The position numbers and the translations under genes are program-made. A stretch of DNA of 64,000 nucleotides from Eilatimonas milleporae. Its GTDB lineage: Bacteria > Pseudomonadota > Alphaproteobacteria > Sphingomonadales > Kordiimonadaceae. The stretch is taken from NCBI RefSeq assembly GCF_003688555.1, contig NZ_REFR01000011.1:1-64000 (forward strand). The letters are read 5' to 3'. Under the pieces are notes generated by a model. It searched no databases. It saw only the letters and a list, made by a program, of their open reading frames with translations, and was not told the origin of the DNA. How positions within the stretch are numbered: the stretch's first letter is position 1; each line of letters begins with the position of its first letter. Below are positions 9,624 through 17,460 of the stretch, piece by piece.

Positions 9624-10000
9624 GCATTCGAACACCGGTTTGAGCCGTCCCGGGTGTGCTGTGCCGCCACCGTTCCCGGGGCAAGTCCGCGAAAGCCTGG
9701 ACCAGCTGCCGCTGATCCTGGAGCAGGCATGGAGTGTCCCCTGCAAGCCATGTTTTCCCGTCATCGACAGAGGCCGTCGTGTCCAGAATGGACAAAGGCT
9801 CAGCGCTACCCATCTTGATACGGGCGGTCATCACCACAGCGTCCAAGGCGATGCGAAGGTCGAAGACGTAAGTCGGATGGGTCCCCCCGGCGGGGGATAA
9901 GACCTCTGTCAGCGGGGCAGGCCGAAAGTGCCGAGGCACGGGCCGGGACTGCGTGCAGAGCCATTGTACACTCTCTTCAGGTAAACGTTTTTTGGGGGGA
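9624..10000. other. intergenic region between converging genes
   Basis: No supported gene. A short GC hairpin (CCCCC-GGC-GGGGG, 9884-9896) may contribute to termination. A minus-strand open frame over 9559-9939 was considered and not accepted. Confidence 0.4.
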
Positions 10001-10792
10001 TCAGGAGAGGGCGGGGTTTTTTCTGCTTACCCGCACCAGGACAAGCCAGATGACAATGGCCACCAGGGGAAAGAAGACAGGGATGTCCTGAAGCAGGGTT
10101 CCGCGCACCCAATCGGGCAGCAATTGTTCCTGGCCGAAGAAAAAGGACCCCGAGGCAATGAAAAGGGACATGCACATCCGCCACAAATGCCGCGAGAGTC
10201 TGGCGATCTCCGTGATGGAGCGCCGCAGGATCAGGTGGAGGTCTTCCAGTGCCGCGATGACGCCCACAAAGACAAAGATAACAAAGGCATCGGGTGGAGA
10301 GCCGTCAACCGTGCCGGACGGATGGTTGGCGCCCTGATACATGAAAAGCGCGCCGGACGCTCCGACCAAGACCGCCACGGCAAGGCCGGCATAGTCCAAC
10401 GGGCCAATGGAAAGTACCCTCCGGGTCGCTGCCCGCCAACTGGTCAGCAGGAGATACAGGGCGAGTACCCCGGCAACAAAGTTCGGGCGCTGACCCTCTG
10501 CGAGAAAGGGGGCGACGGCGGCGCCAACCGTGTAACAGGTCAACATCGACACGAAGAACACCTTGCCCGCCGCGCGGTGGAGCCTGTGCCCCTTCCGCGA
10601 CAGGATCGCGATCGGTCCCGACATCATCCCGACGGCACCGCCGCCAATATGGAGATAAAGGAGGATATCCGCGCCCAGTCGCACCCAAAGCGCTGCGTCG
10701 GGATCCACCTCAAGCGTTGTCGCCGAAGCCGCGCCAAGCCCGGAGAGCAGACAAAATGCGAGTATGACCACGGCAAAACGGCGAAACATCAT
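10001..10792 (-). CDS. multi-pass membrane protein, DUF2306-like
   Basis: About 263 aa with a signal-like first helix (MMFRRFAVVILAFCLLSGLG) and six or so further hydrophobic helices. The segment IHIGGGAVGMMSGPIAILSR followed by KGHRLHRAAGKVFF, with histidines facing helices 2-3, resembles small DUF2306-type membrane proteins of unknown function, possibly haem- or quinone-associated. The start is taken as the ATG pair at 10787-10792; the first ATG overlaps the stop of the upstream gene (TGATG), so translation is probably coupled. A longer in-frame reading up to 11212 only covers the other gene. Confidence 0.65.
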   Translation of the reverse strand: MMFRRFAVVILAFCLLSGLGAASATTLEVDPDAALWVRLGADILLYLHIGGGAVGMMSGPIAILSRKGHRLHRAAGKVFFVSMLTCYTVGAAVAPFLAEGQRPNFVAGVLALYLLLTSWRAATRRVLSIGPLDYAGLAVAVLVGASGALFMYQGANHPSGTVDGSPPDAFVIFVFVGVIAALEDLHLILRRSITEIARLSRHLWRMCMSLFIASGSFFFGQEQLLPDWVRGTLLQDIPVFFPLVAIVIWLVLVRVSRKNPALS

Positions 10793-11205
10793 CAAAATCT
10801 CTTTTCTGGACGCCAGGGATCGAGAGAGGTCCGAAAAACAGCAGCGGCATATCGCCATGGCATGATGAAGAAGAAGGGAAGAACGAGGGATACGGCGAAC
10901 ATCATCTCGACGATGTCTGCATCGGCGGTACCCGCCAGCCAGTGGGGCAGCGCCACTGACAGTGTCCATATGAGTTTCCATGCCATTTCGAAAAGCAACA
11001 GCGGCAGCATGCGCAGTGGGGCCAACAGGCCGAGCACGGAAAGCCCCGCCAGCGCGCTGAGCATTGAGACCGCGGCACCGTCCATCGGCCGCATTCCCGC
11101 CACCGGGCCAAACAGGTCGGGGACCACCTCGATCGACAGGCCCGCGAAGAGCAACAGGTAACAGGCACGCAATAAATAAAGCCGCGTGAGCGAAACTCCG
11201 TTCAA
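10792..11205 (-). CDS. small integral membrane protein of unknown function
   Basis: 137 aa with four hydrophobic stretches (for example YLLLFAGLSIEVVPDLF and MLSALAGLSVLGLLAPLRML) and a basic tail (PWRPEKRF). I do not recognise a family. Its stop codon overlaps the start of the DUF2306-like gene, so the two are co-translated and probably form one membrane unit. It diverges from the AraC-type regulator gene at 11332, which may control the pair. Confidence 0.6.
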   Translation of the reverse strand: MNGVSLTRLYLLRACYLLLFAGLSIEVVPDLFGPVAGMRPMDGAAVSMLSALAGLSVLGLLAPLRMLPLLLFEMAWKLIWTLSVALPHWLAGTADADIVEMMFAVSLVLPFFFIMPWRYAAAVFRTSLDPWRPEKRF

Positions 11206-11331
11206 GGCTCATACCTCATTTTTATCGAACTTTCGAAAGGTTCACCCCTTGCGATACACCACGCTTTTATTGACCATCCGTCAGATGTCCATGATCCTGG
11301 GTCCCTTAAAATCTGACCCGATGTAACAGGA

Positions 11332-12363
11332 GTGTCTTCGTTGACCCATCCCACGGTGTCCGCCGGCCTTTTGGCGGGGCTGATTGACTATGCGATATCC
11401 CGCGGGGCCGAAGCGGATACACTGATCGTCGGTCTCAATATCGCCCCCGACGATCTGCAAGACCCCGACAACCGATTGCCATTCATCCGCTATGTCGACC
11501 TGATGCGGCGCGCCCAAAGGTTAACAGGGGACCCTGCGCTCGCACTGCGTTGGGGCGAACATGTCTGCATGTCGGAAGTTTCCATCGTCGGCCTGATCAT
11601 GAACGCCTCGGCAACGATGGGAGAGGCCTTTCAGCAGCTTCAGCGGTTCGGACGTCTTGCCATTGAGGTTGACGACGGCGCCGATGGCCCGAGTTTCGAA
11701 CTGTCCCACCAGGATGGGAGGCTGTTCATGGTGCATCACCGTGCACATGCCCATGCCTTTCAGGAGTTGACGGAAAATGCCTTTGCACGATTGGTATGCG
11801 GCCCGAGACGTTTTCTGCCGGAACCTCATGTGCTCTCCGTTCATCTCGCCTATCCCGCGCCGTCCTACCAGGATGAATATGAGAGGGTGTTCCAGTGCCC
11901 GGTCCATTTTGACATGGCGCAGACCGCGATGGAGCTGCACCCCCAGATTGCCACATGGCGCGTGGCGCAAAACCCGCGCTACGTTTTCGATCTTCTGACA
12001 GTCCGGGCGGAAGAACTGATCGAGGAGCTCGATGCCAAGAAAACGGTTCGAGGCCTGCTTGAGAAGGAGCTGCTGCGCGTGATCCACCAGGGTAATGTGG
12101 GCGCGGACGCAATGGCCGGCAGACTGACCATGAGCCGGCAAACTCTGTTCCGCAAACTCAAGGAAGAAGGGACCAGCTTTGCCGTGGTGCTTGAGGATTT
12201 GCGGCACCGCTTAGCGATCCAGTATCTTAAAGGCAAGAATGCCTCGGTGAACGAAACCGCCTATCTGATCGGATTTTCCGAGCCGGCCGCTTTCTCCCGT
12301 GCTTTCAAACGGTGGACAGGCGAAACGCCGAGCGAATTCCGGAAAAATCGCATGGCGGAGTAA
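11332..12363 (+). CDS. AraC-family transcriptional regulator with arabinose-binding-like N domain
   Basis: A 343-aa cytoplasmic regulator. The first ~200 residues resemble the N-terminal sensor (PF12625-like) of OruR/ArgR-type AraC proteins. The C terminus has the two AraC helix-turn-helix motifs (AMAGRLTMSRQTLFRKLKEE, then VNETAYLIGFSEPAAFSRAF and KRWTGETPSEFRK). The start is GTG 11332 with an AACAGGAG ribosome site. Likely targets are the divergent membrane operon (11205-10001) or the FAD oxidases; this is inferred from position only. Confidence 0.88.
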   Translation: MSSLTHPTVSAGLLAGLIDYAISRGAEADTLIVGLNIAPDDLQDPDNRLPFIRYVDLMRRAQRLTGDPALALRWGEHVCMSEVSIVGLIMNASATMGEAFQQLQRFGRLAIEVDDGADGPSFELSHQDGRLFMVHHRAHAHAFQELTENAFARLVCGPRRFLPEPHVLSVHLAYPAPSYQDEYERVFQCPVHFDMAQTAMELHPQIATWRVAQNPRYVFDLLTVRAEELIEELDAKKTVRGLLEKELLRVIHQGNVGADAMAGRLTMSRQTLFRKLKEEGTSFAVVLEDLRHRLAIQYLKGKNASVNETAYLIGFSEPAAFSRAFKRWTGETPSEFRKNRMAE

Positions 12364-12450
12364 GTGTCGAACCCAAGAGCCCGACAAGTGGTTCAAAACC
12401 TCCTTCAGGACGAGCGTCCGGCGACGGCGCTTTGGCGGATGTTGAATGCT

Positions 12451-12474
12451 GTTGGGCTGCGATCGCGGCCTAAC
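12451..12474 (+). other. RNA hairpin in the nhaA leader
   Basis: A 24-nt self-complementary element centred on GCGATCGC. All imperfect pairs become G-U in RNA, so it should fold as one long stem when transcribed toward nhaA, 110 bp before its start. Alkali-ion (nhaA-type) riboswitches are known upstream of nhaA in related bacteria; I could not match a consensus. Confidence 0.35.
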
Positions 12475-12584
12475 CCCATGGAAGGAGTGCGTCGAAGCGG
12501 GGGAGCTTGTGCTCAAGTTTCGATTGCGGCCCGTCTGCGCCCGGTTAACATGAGATCCAGTCAGTTTTTTTAAGGGAAGTTTTT

Positions 12585-13952
12585 ATGTCGGAAAAGGACG
12601 CGCCTGAACATAACGGTGAGTATGTCGCCCCTTGGGAGCGCGCCTTTGACTGGGTTTTGACCCCGCTTGAAGAATTTATTCACCGGCAGTCGTCCAGCAG
12701 CATTCTGCTTGTTTTTGCCACGCTTCTGGCGCTTGTGTGCGCGAATACGGGGCTGGCGGACTATTACCAGCATTTTATCCATACATCCGTCGGTGCGGTT
12801 TTTGGCACTTTCAGTATTGAAAAAAGCCTGCATCATTGGGTGAATGACGGTCTGATGGCGGTTTTCTTTTTTGTCGTCGGGCTTGAACTGAAACGTGAAT
12901 TCCTGATCGGCGAACTTGCCAATCCCAAGGCCGCAGCCCTTCCGATCATTGCGGCGATTGGCGGCATGGTGGTGCCGGCTTTTCTGTATTTGTTTTTGAA
13001 CGGTGATGGCGACGCGGCCAGAGGCTGGGGTATCCCCATGGCAACCGATATCGCATTTGCCATGGGGGCCTTGGCCCTGCTGGGGCGCCGTATCCCAAGG
13101 TCATTGGTCACCTTCCTGCTGGCTTTGGCCATTATTGACGATCTGGGCGCTGTCCTGGTGATCGCCGTTTTTTACACGGACCAGATATCGCTCTCTTCGC
13201 TTGGCGTCGCGGCGGTGTTTTTCAGTGTGATGATCGCTTTCAAATATGGCGGCATTCGCGGCCCGTGGCCTTATCTGATCATGGCGGTGCTGCTGTGGTT
13301 TGCTCTGTTGAAATCCGGTGTTCATGCGACGCTTGCCGGTATATTGGGGGCGCTTACGGTTCCCGTCAGGCCCAAATACGATGCGCGCCGGTTTTCCGTG
13401 TTGGTGCGTGACCTGATGACACGCTTTGAAAGCTCCACACGCAATACCGCCGATCTGCTGCGCAATGTGGAGGCACGGGCAATATTGCAGACCCTGGAGA
13501 ACGGCGTTCACCGTGTTCAGGCGCCGCTTCAGCGGTTGGAACACGCCTGGCATTTCCCCGTCGCCTATCTGATTTTACCGGTCTTTGCCTTCGTCAATGC
13601 CGGTATATCGATCCAGCCGGAAGCCCTGAGCGCGGCGTTTTCTCAAGGGGAAACCCGGGGCGTGGTGATTGGCCTCGTCGCCGGGAAAGTCCTGGGTGTT
13701 GCCGGTTTGAGCTTTTTCGTCGTCAGGATGGGCTGGATGCGTTGGCCGCCGGGGGTCACTCTGATGCATGTCATCGGTGTCGGGTTTTTAAGCGGTATCG
13801 GTTTTACCATGTCGATCTTTGTGTCCGAGCTTGCCTTCGCCGACACACCGCAGATGCTTGTGAATGCAAAGACGGGTGTATTGGCGGCCTCTATTCTATC
13901 CGGAGCCCTGGGTCTGGCTGTGTTGCGACTGTCCACCAGGCCGGTCGAGTAG
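12585..13952 (+). CDS. nhaA: NhaA-family Na+/H+ antiporter
   Basis: A 455-aa inner-membrane antiporter that exports Na+ (or Li+) against incoming protons. Characteristic segments are HHWVNDGLMAVFFFVVGLEL, RGWGIPMATDIAFAMGAL (with the functional Asp), LALAIIDDLGAVLVIAVFY with the essential DD pair, and GIGFTMSIFVSELAF near the end. The N terminus is longer than E. coli NhaA by about 30 residues. ATG 12585 follows GGGAAG. The gene stands alone after the AraC gene with a 221-bp leader containing a strong hairpin. Salt-dependent expression would suit a marine host. Confidence 0.95.
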   Translation: MSEKDAPEHNGEYVAPWERAFDWVLTPLEEFIHRQSSSSILLVFATLLALVCANTGLADYYQHFIHTSVGAVFGTFSIEKSLHHWVNDGLMAVFFFVVGLELKREFLIGELANPKAAALPIIAAIGGMVVPAFLYLFLNGDGDAARGWGIPMATDIAFAMGALALLGRRIPRSLVTFLLALAIIDDLGAVLVIAVFYTDQISLSSLGVAAVFFSVMIAFKYGGIRGPWPYLIMAVLLWFALLKSGVHATLAGILGALTVPVRPKYDARRFSVLVRDLMTRFESSTRNTADLLRNVEARAILQTLENGVHRVQAPLQRLEHAWHFPVAYLILPVFAFVNAGISIQPEALSAAFSQGETRGVVIGLVAGKVLGVAGLSFFVVRMGWMRWPPGVTLMHVIGVGFLSGIGFTMSIFVSELAFADTPQMLVNAKTGVLAASILSGALGLAVLRLSTRPVE

Positions 13953-14000
13953 CTGTAAGGCACGATCGGCACCGTCTCGGACGCGTGCCAACCGGAAAAA

Positions 14001-14018
14001 CGGCGGCGCCTGCCGCCG
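14001..14018. terminator. GC hairpin between convergent nhaA and Rieske genes
   Basis: CGGCGGC, 4-nt loop, GCCGCCG: a perfect 7-bp stem midway between two converging stop codons. No clear T run follows, so termination is a guess. Confidence 0.4.
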
Positions 14019-14049
14019 GCCGGGACAGTCCAGATTCAGGGGTAAGGGG

Positions 14050-15183
14050 TCAGGGGTCCAGATAGCCTTCAACCGTACGGTTGAAGGTCCCGAGGGCCCC
14101 TTCAAACCGGCCGAACAGAACATGACGGTTGGCGCCTGAGGGCGCGCCGGCCTGAATGCCCTCGCCAATGACGAAATCTTCCGCAAGCGTGGTTGATGTA
14201 ATCACATGGTTCCGGTGCCAGTGCGCCGTTTCATCCGCCTGCGCTCGCGGCGCCAATGTTGCAAGCGTGACACGTGTGGCATCCGCGCTGACAGGCTCCG
14301 TCTTGATCCAGACGATATGGTCCTGCATCACCAGAAGCTGGCTGGAGGGAAACAGGGTATACAGAATGTTGGCATGATCCCGAAGGCACCAGTCCTCGCG
14401 GTTGGTCTCTGACAGCTTTGACATGCTGGTGCGCGGCAGGACGGACCGCAGATGAGGACCAAAGGACCGGTAGCTTGACAGATTGTCCTCGAAATGCGGG
14501 CCGATCGTATGCCGGTGGGCGACCCTGAAATGATACGCCTCGATCCCGCCTTCGATGAGGATTTTCCAGTTTGCCTGACGGACGTTTGTCTCTTGTGCCG
14601 CAATCACCATGTCATCAAGCTTCAGGGCCTCCAGGTCCGGCGTCAGCCCGTCCAGAAGAACATCAAGGTCCAAACCGGCGTCCTGCCGGGGCGATACCCA
14701 GACAAAGCCAAACCGTTCCGCGCAGGGCAGGCGCGCCAAACCGATGTCCGACTTGTCCAGGCCGGGAAAGCCCTGCGCGAAATGAGGGGCCGCCAGCAGT
14801 TCTCCCGAATTGGCATAGGTCCAGGCATGATAGGGGCAGGTGAAGCGATGCTTGCAGCCCTTTTCATCCTGCACCAGCCGGGCGCCGCGATGGCGGCAGA
14901 CATTGAAAAGGGCATGGGGTTGTCCGTTTTTGTCACGTGTGATGATCGCCGGGGAACCGGCAATATCGCGGCGCACAAAATCGCCCGGCCCGCTGATCTC
15001 ACTGCTATGGGCGGCTGCCACCGGCAGCGTTCGGAATATCCTCTCCCGCTCGTGTTCAAACCGGACAGGGCTGGTGTAGTGATCCATCGGATTGTGCCGG
15101 ACATCCTCGTCCAGGAACGCGGTCTTGGCGCTTTTCAGCGCCAGCAGTTCGTCAATCAGATCCAGTTCGGTTTTCCGGTCCAT
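14050..15183 (-). CDS. Rieske [2Fe-2S] aromatic ring-hydroxylating oxygenase, large subunit
   Basis: A 377-aa non-haem iron oxygenase alpha subunit. The Rieske centre ligands are Cys96 and His98 (NVCRHRGARL) and Cys116 and His119 (FTCPYHAWTY). The mononuclear iron site has His218 and His223 in EAYHFRVAH, and a late acidic ligand is likely in LAEDFVIGEGIQAG. The short length and lack of a small-subunit neighbour fit homo-oligomeric monooxygenase/demethylase types. No dedicated reductase or ferredoxin is encoded nearby, so electrons must come from elsewhere. ATG 15183 faces the TetR gene across an interval with two operator palindromes, suggesting substrate-inducible repression. Confidence 0.9.
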   Translation of the reverse strand: MDRKTELDLIDELLALKSAKTAFLDEDVRHNPMDHYTSPVRFEHERERIFRTLPVAAAHSSEISGPGDFVRRDIAGSPAIITRDKNGQPHALFNVCRHRGARLVQDEKGCKHRFTCPYHAWTYANSGELLAAPHFAQGFPGLDKSDIGLARLPCAERFGFVWVSPRQDAGLDLDVLLDGLTPDLEALKLDDMVIAAQETNVRQANWKILIEGGIEAYHFRVAHRHTIGPHFEDNLSSYRSFGPHLRSVLPRTSMSKLSETNREDWCLRDHANILYTLFPSSQLLVMQDHIVWIKTEPVSADATRVTLATLAPRAQADETAHWHRNHVITSTTLAEDFVIGEGIQAGAPSGANRHVLFGRFEGALGTFNRTVEGYLDP

Positions 15184-15207
15184 GAGCTTTCCTGTCCTGG
15201 CAAGGTG

Positions 15208-15248
15208 CTTACCGATCGGTAAGGAGGTTGACTTACCAATCGGTAAGT
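15208..15248. promoter_or_regulatory. tandem TetR operators between Rieske and tetR genes
   Basis: CTTACCGATCGGTAAG (15208-15223) is a perfect 16-bp palindrome. ACTTACCAATCGGTAAGT (15231-15248) has 7-bp arms of the same sequence. The centres are 24 bp apart, a little over two helical turns. Placed in the divergent promoter region, they should serve both genes. Confidence 0.75.
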
Positions 15249-15279
15249 GTCAAGAGCGAACAGGGAGAACCGCACAATC

Positions 15280-15897
15280 ATGGCCATATCGACCCGGGAT
15301 CAGTTGCTGCTCACCGCCCGGACTCTCTTTGCCGAGCGGGGATTTGAAGGGGTCAGCCTCTCGCAAATCGCCAGTGCGCTTGGCTTTACGAAACAGGCGC
15401 TGCTCCACCATTTTTCGACAAAGGAAAAACTGTATGGCGAGGTTCTCGGCCAGATCTCGGATGAATTCGCCGAGCAGCTTCGCTCAGCGCGCGATGCCAC
15501 GGCTGACCCCAGGGCGCGTTTCAGGCATTCTGTCCACAGCCTTCTGGGGCACACACCCGCCGAGGTCACGCGCACGCGCCTCCTGATGCGGGAACTGCTG
15601 GACAATCACCGCCGCGCCGAGACAGCGGAAAAATGGTACCTGAAACCTTTTCTTGAGGATCTCGCCGCGATGCTCAAGGCTGTCCCGGCGTGGAGCGACG
15701 CGCCGGATGCATCGGTGCGGGCGCATGTGTATCTCATCCTTGGCGCCTTGAACTATTACGCCATATCCGGCCCGACGCTCAAAAACATCTATGGCGATCA
15801 GGGTTTCCGGGCACTGGAACAGGCCTTTCCCGAAAGCCTGTGGACACTTGTCGATGACCTTCTGGAACGCTCTCACCCGCCGAACGGTGAGTTATGA
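15280..15897 (+). CDS. TetR-family repressor controlling the divergent Rieske oxygenase
   Basis: A 205-aa dimeric repressor. The N-terminal HTH is classical (LLLTARTLFAERGFEGVSL, then QIASALGFTKQALLHHFSTK). The C-terminal domain is helical, for an unknown ligand. ATG 15280 is preferred, with GGGAGA upstream; an in-frame GTG at 15247 would start inside operator 2 and is unlikely. The divergent arrangement over paired operators supports autoregulation and control of the Rieske gene by its substrate or product. Confidence 0.88.
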   Translation: MAISTRDQLLLTARTLFAERGFEGVSLSQIASALGFTKQALLHHFSTKEKLYGEVLGQISDEFAEQLRSARDATADPRARFRHSVHSLLGHTPAEVTRTRLLMRELLDNHRRAETAEKWYLKPFLEDLAAMLKAVPAWSDAPDASVRAHVYLILGALNYYAISGPTLKNIYGDQGFRALEQAFPESLWTLVDDLLERSHPPNGEL

Positions 15898-16008
15898 CGC
15901 TTTCAGGACCGGAACGCCGTGTGTCGATCTGTCGGTTCGGTTCGACGGGCCGGGGTAGTGTTCCCGCCGCACCCGACAAAAGGCATCTCAAACAGTCAGT
16001 CCGGAGGG

Positions 16009-16060
16009 CAGTCGCAAATCCCGACTGACCAGTCAGTCACGGCGCCCCATTTTAGGCGTG
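16009..16060. repeat. 52-bp direct repeat, left copy
   Basis: Identical over 52 bp to 23643-23694, with the match continuing after one mismatch (GAAT). It starts CAGTCGCAAATCC, contains palindrome copy 3 and ends ATTTTAGGCGTG. Internal symmetry: CAGTCG pairs with CGACTG, which itself starts the palindrome, and CGCC pairs with GGCG further right. The two copies bracket the LytTR-to-secreted-protein cassette in the same orientation. Confidence 0.85.
16022..16039. promoter_or_regulatory. dispersed palindrome, copy 3
   Basis: CGACTGACCAGTCAGTCA inside the left 52-bp repeat, about 225 bp upstream of the LytTR gene start. Confidence 0.55.
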
Positions 16061-16262
16061 CGAATGGGGGCAAGCGGATCGGTTACGGAAACCGTCCCGG
16101 GTGTTGACAGTGCAAGTGCAGGGACCGACCTTCTCCAAGGTCACTGCAGATTACGACATTTTCTGAATTATTTCGCCATCTTTGCGCAATATTTGTTCCG
16201 ACTTCTTTAAACAACCTTCTTGATGTGGTAACTGCGGAAGAAAGAATACAGTCTCTTAGAAA

Positions 16263-17165
16263 ATGAAACTCATGGAAAAGCGGTTGATCGGGCGCAACGA
16301 GTCCATAGTTTTTTATTTCTCGGTACCCGCTTTGGCCGGCTTCATGCTCGGCTGGCATCAGGCCGGACTTGGCCAGTTCATGTCTGTGTGGGCCAGCATT
16401 GTAAGCTGGATAATACATTTCGAAATATTCTGGTTTGTCGGTTTGTTCGCGCTGGTCATTGCAAGGGTCCTTATCGGCGGCATCACCGGAAATCTGGCCG
16501 TTCATTTGATGTTCTCATCCGTTTTGACCGTCTTGATCGTGCGCCCGATTTTCTGGGTAACCTATGAACTGCGACTGAGCTATGTCCTCAACGCGGGCGC
16601 CGATCCGGTGGAAACGGTTCGCCCATTCATCTTTTTTGAACCGACACTCGATTTTCTGGCCGCTTTGTCCGACCTTTATCTTCAGGACGTTTTGTTGTGG
16701 CCGCTGACAACATATTTTGTCGCGCGGTATGGCTGGTTGCCTTTTTCACTGTTGCGGACCGGCAAGGCCGCGACACCGGAAATGAAACAGGGCCGGCATT
16801 CCGATGGCGAGACGTCTTTCGGCAAAGCCAGCCCCCCGGACATTGCCCGGCTTCCTTTCATACTGCGGCTGAAACCGCAACTTGGCACGGACATTATCAC
16901 GCTGAAGGCCGAAGGGCACTATGTGCGCGTCGTTACGGAAAAAGGCGAAGAGCTGATCTACTACCGGTTTGGGGACGCAATTCTGCAAATGGCCCCATAC
17001 GGCATCCAGGTTCATCGGTCCTATTGGATTTCCAACAGCCAGCTCAATCACGAAGATACGGTTCTTGCCGGCAGTGAATTGCGCCTGAAAAACGAAATGG
17101 TCGTACCGGTGGGGTCCACTTTCATAAGAGGCCTGAAAGAAGCACTTGAAAAAAACACCCGCTAG
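16263..17165 (+). CDS. membrane-anchored LytTR-type transcriptional regulator
   Basis: 300 aa. The N-terminal ~180 residues form four or more hydrophobic helices (for example YFSVPALAGFMLGW and IFWFVGLFALVIARVLIGG). The C terminus from about residue 195 is a LytTR DNA-binding domain (TDIITLKAEGHYVRVVTEKG, ending PVGSTFIRGLKEALEKN, with VHRSYWISNSQL). There is no receiver domain, so it presumably senses a membrane or periplasmic signal directly. It precedes a TBDT gene with a ~295-bp leader, a pairing seen in other Proteobacteria, and is the first gene inside the repeat-bounded cassette; it is the best candidate for the cassette activator. Confidence 0.85.
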   Translation: MKLMEKRLIGRNESIVFYFSVPALAGFMLGWHQAGLGQFMSVWASIVSWIIHFEIFWFVGLFALVIARVLIGGITGNLAVHLMFSSVLTVLIVRPIFWVTYELRLSYVLNAGADPVETVRPFIFFEPTLDFLAALSDLYLQDVLLWPLTTYFVARYGWLPFSLLRTGKAATPEMKQGRHSDGETSFGKASPPDIARLPFILRLKPQLGTDIITLKAEGHYVRVVTEKGEELIYYRFGDAILQMAPYGIQVHRSYWISNSQLNHEDTVLAGSELRLKNEMVVPVGSTFIRGLKEALEKNTR

Positions 17166-17460
17166 TCAGGCGCATCTCCTTCCCGGCACCGTTTTCAATA
17201 TACCCCGTATTCGTCTTTTGAGTCCGATGACAGACACTTTCACGGTTGCACGTGATCATACGGAAAGACAGCGCGCCCGCTTCAAGCCGGGATGCGTGCG
17301 TCTTGTGCGGCACGTACCTTTTTCATGAAGCATGAACCTCTTTAGGGAAAAAACGCTGTGAAAGCCGAACGGGATTCCAAATCATCCCCTGGCACCTGAC
17401 AAAAATTCAAAACAGCTGCCGCCAAGACAGGCATGCCCAAATTTTCCAGGGGGAGGGGAA

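Noticed and set aside
9559-9939. 126-aa minus-strand frame after FAD oxidase B
   Set aside because: Overlaps the end of the oxidase, has no ribosome site or family signature.
10793-11212. N-terminal extension of the minus-strand DUF2306-like gene up to 11212
   Set aside because: The extension is out of frame with a better membrane-protein gene on the same strand and lacks any domain; the MM start at 10787-10792 begins a signal-like helix.
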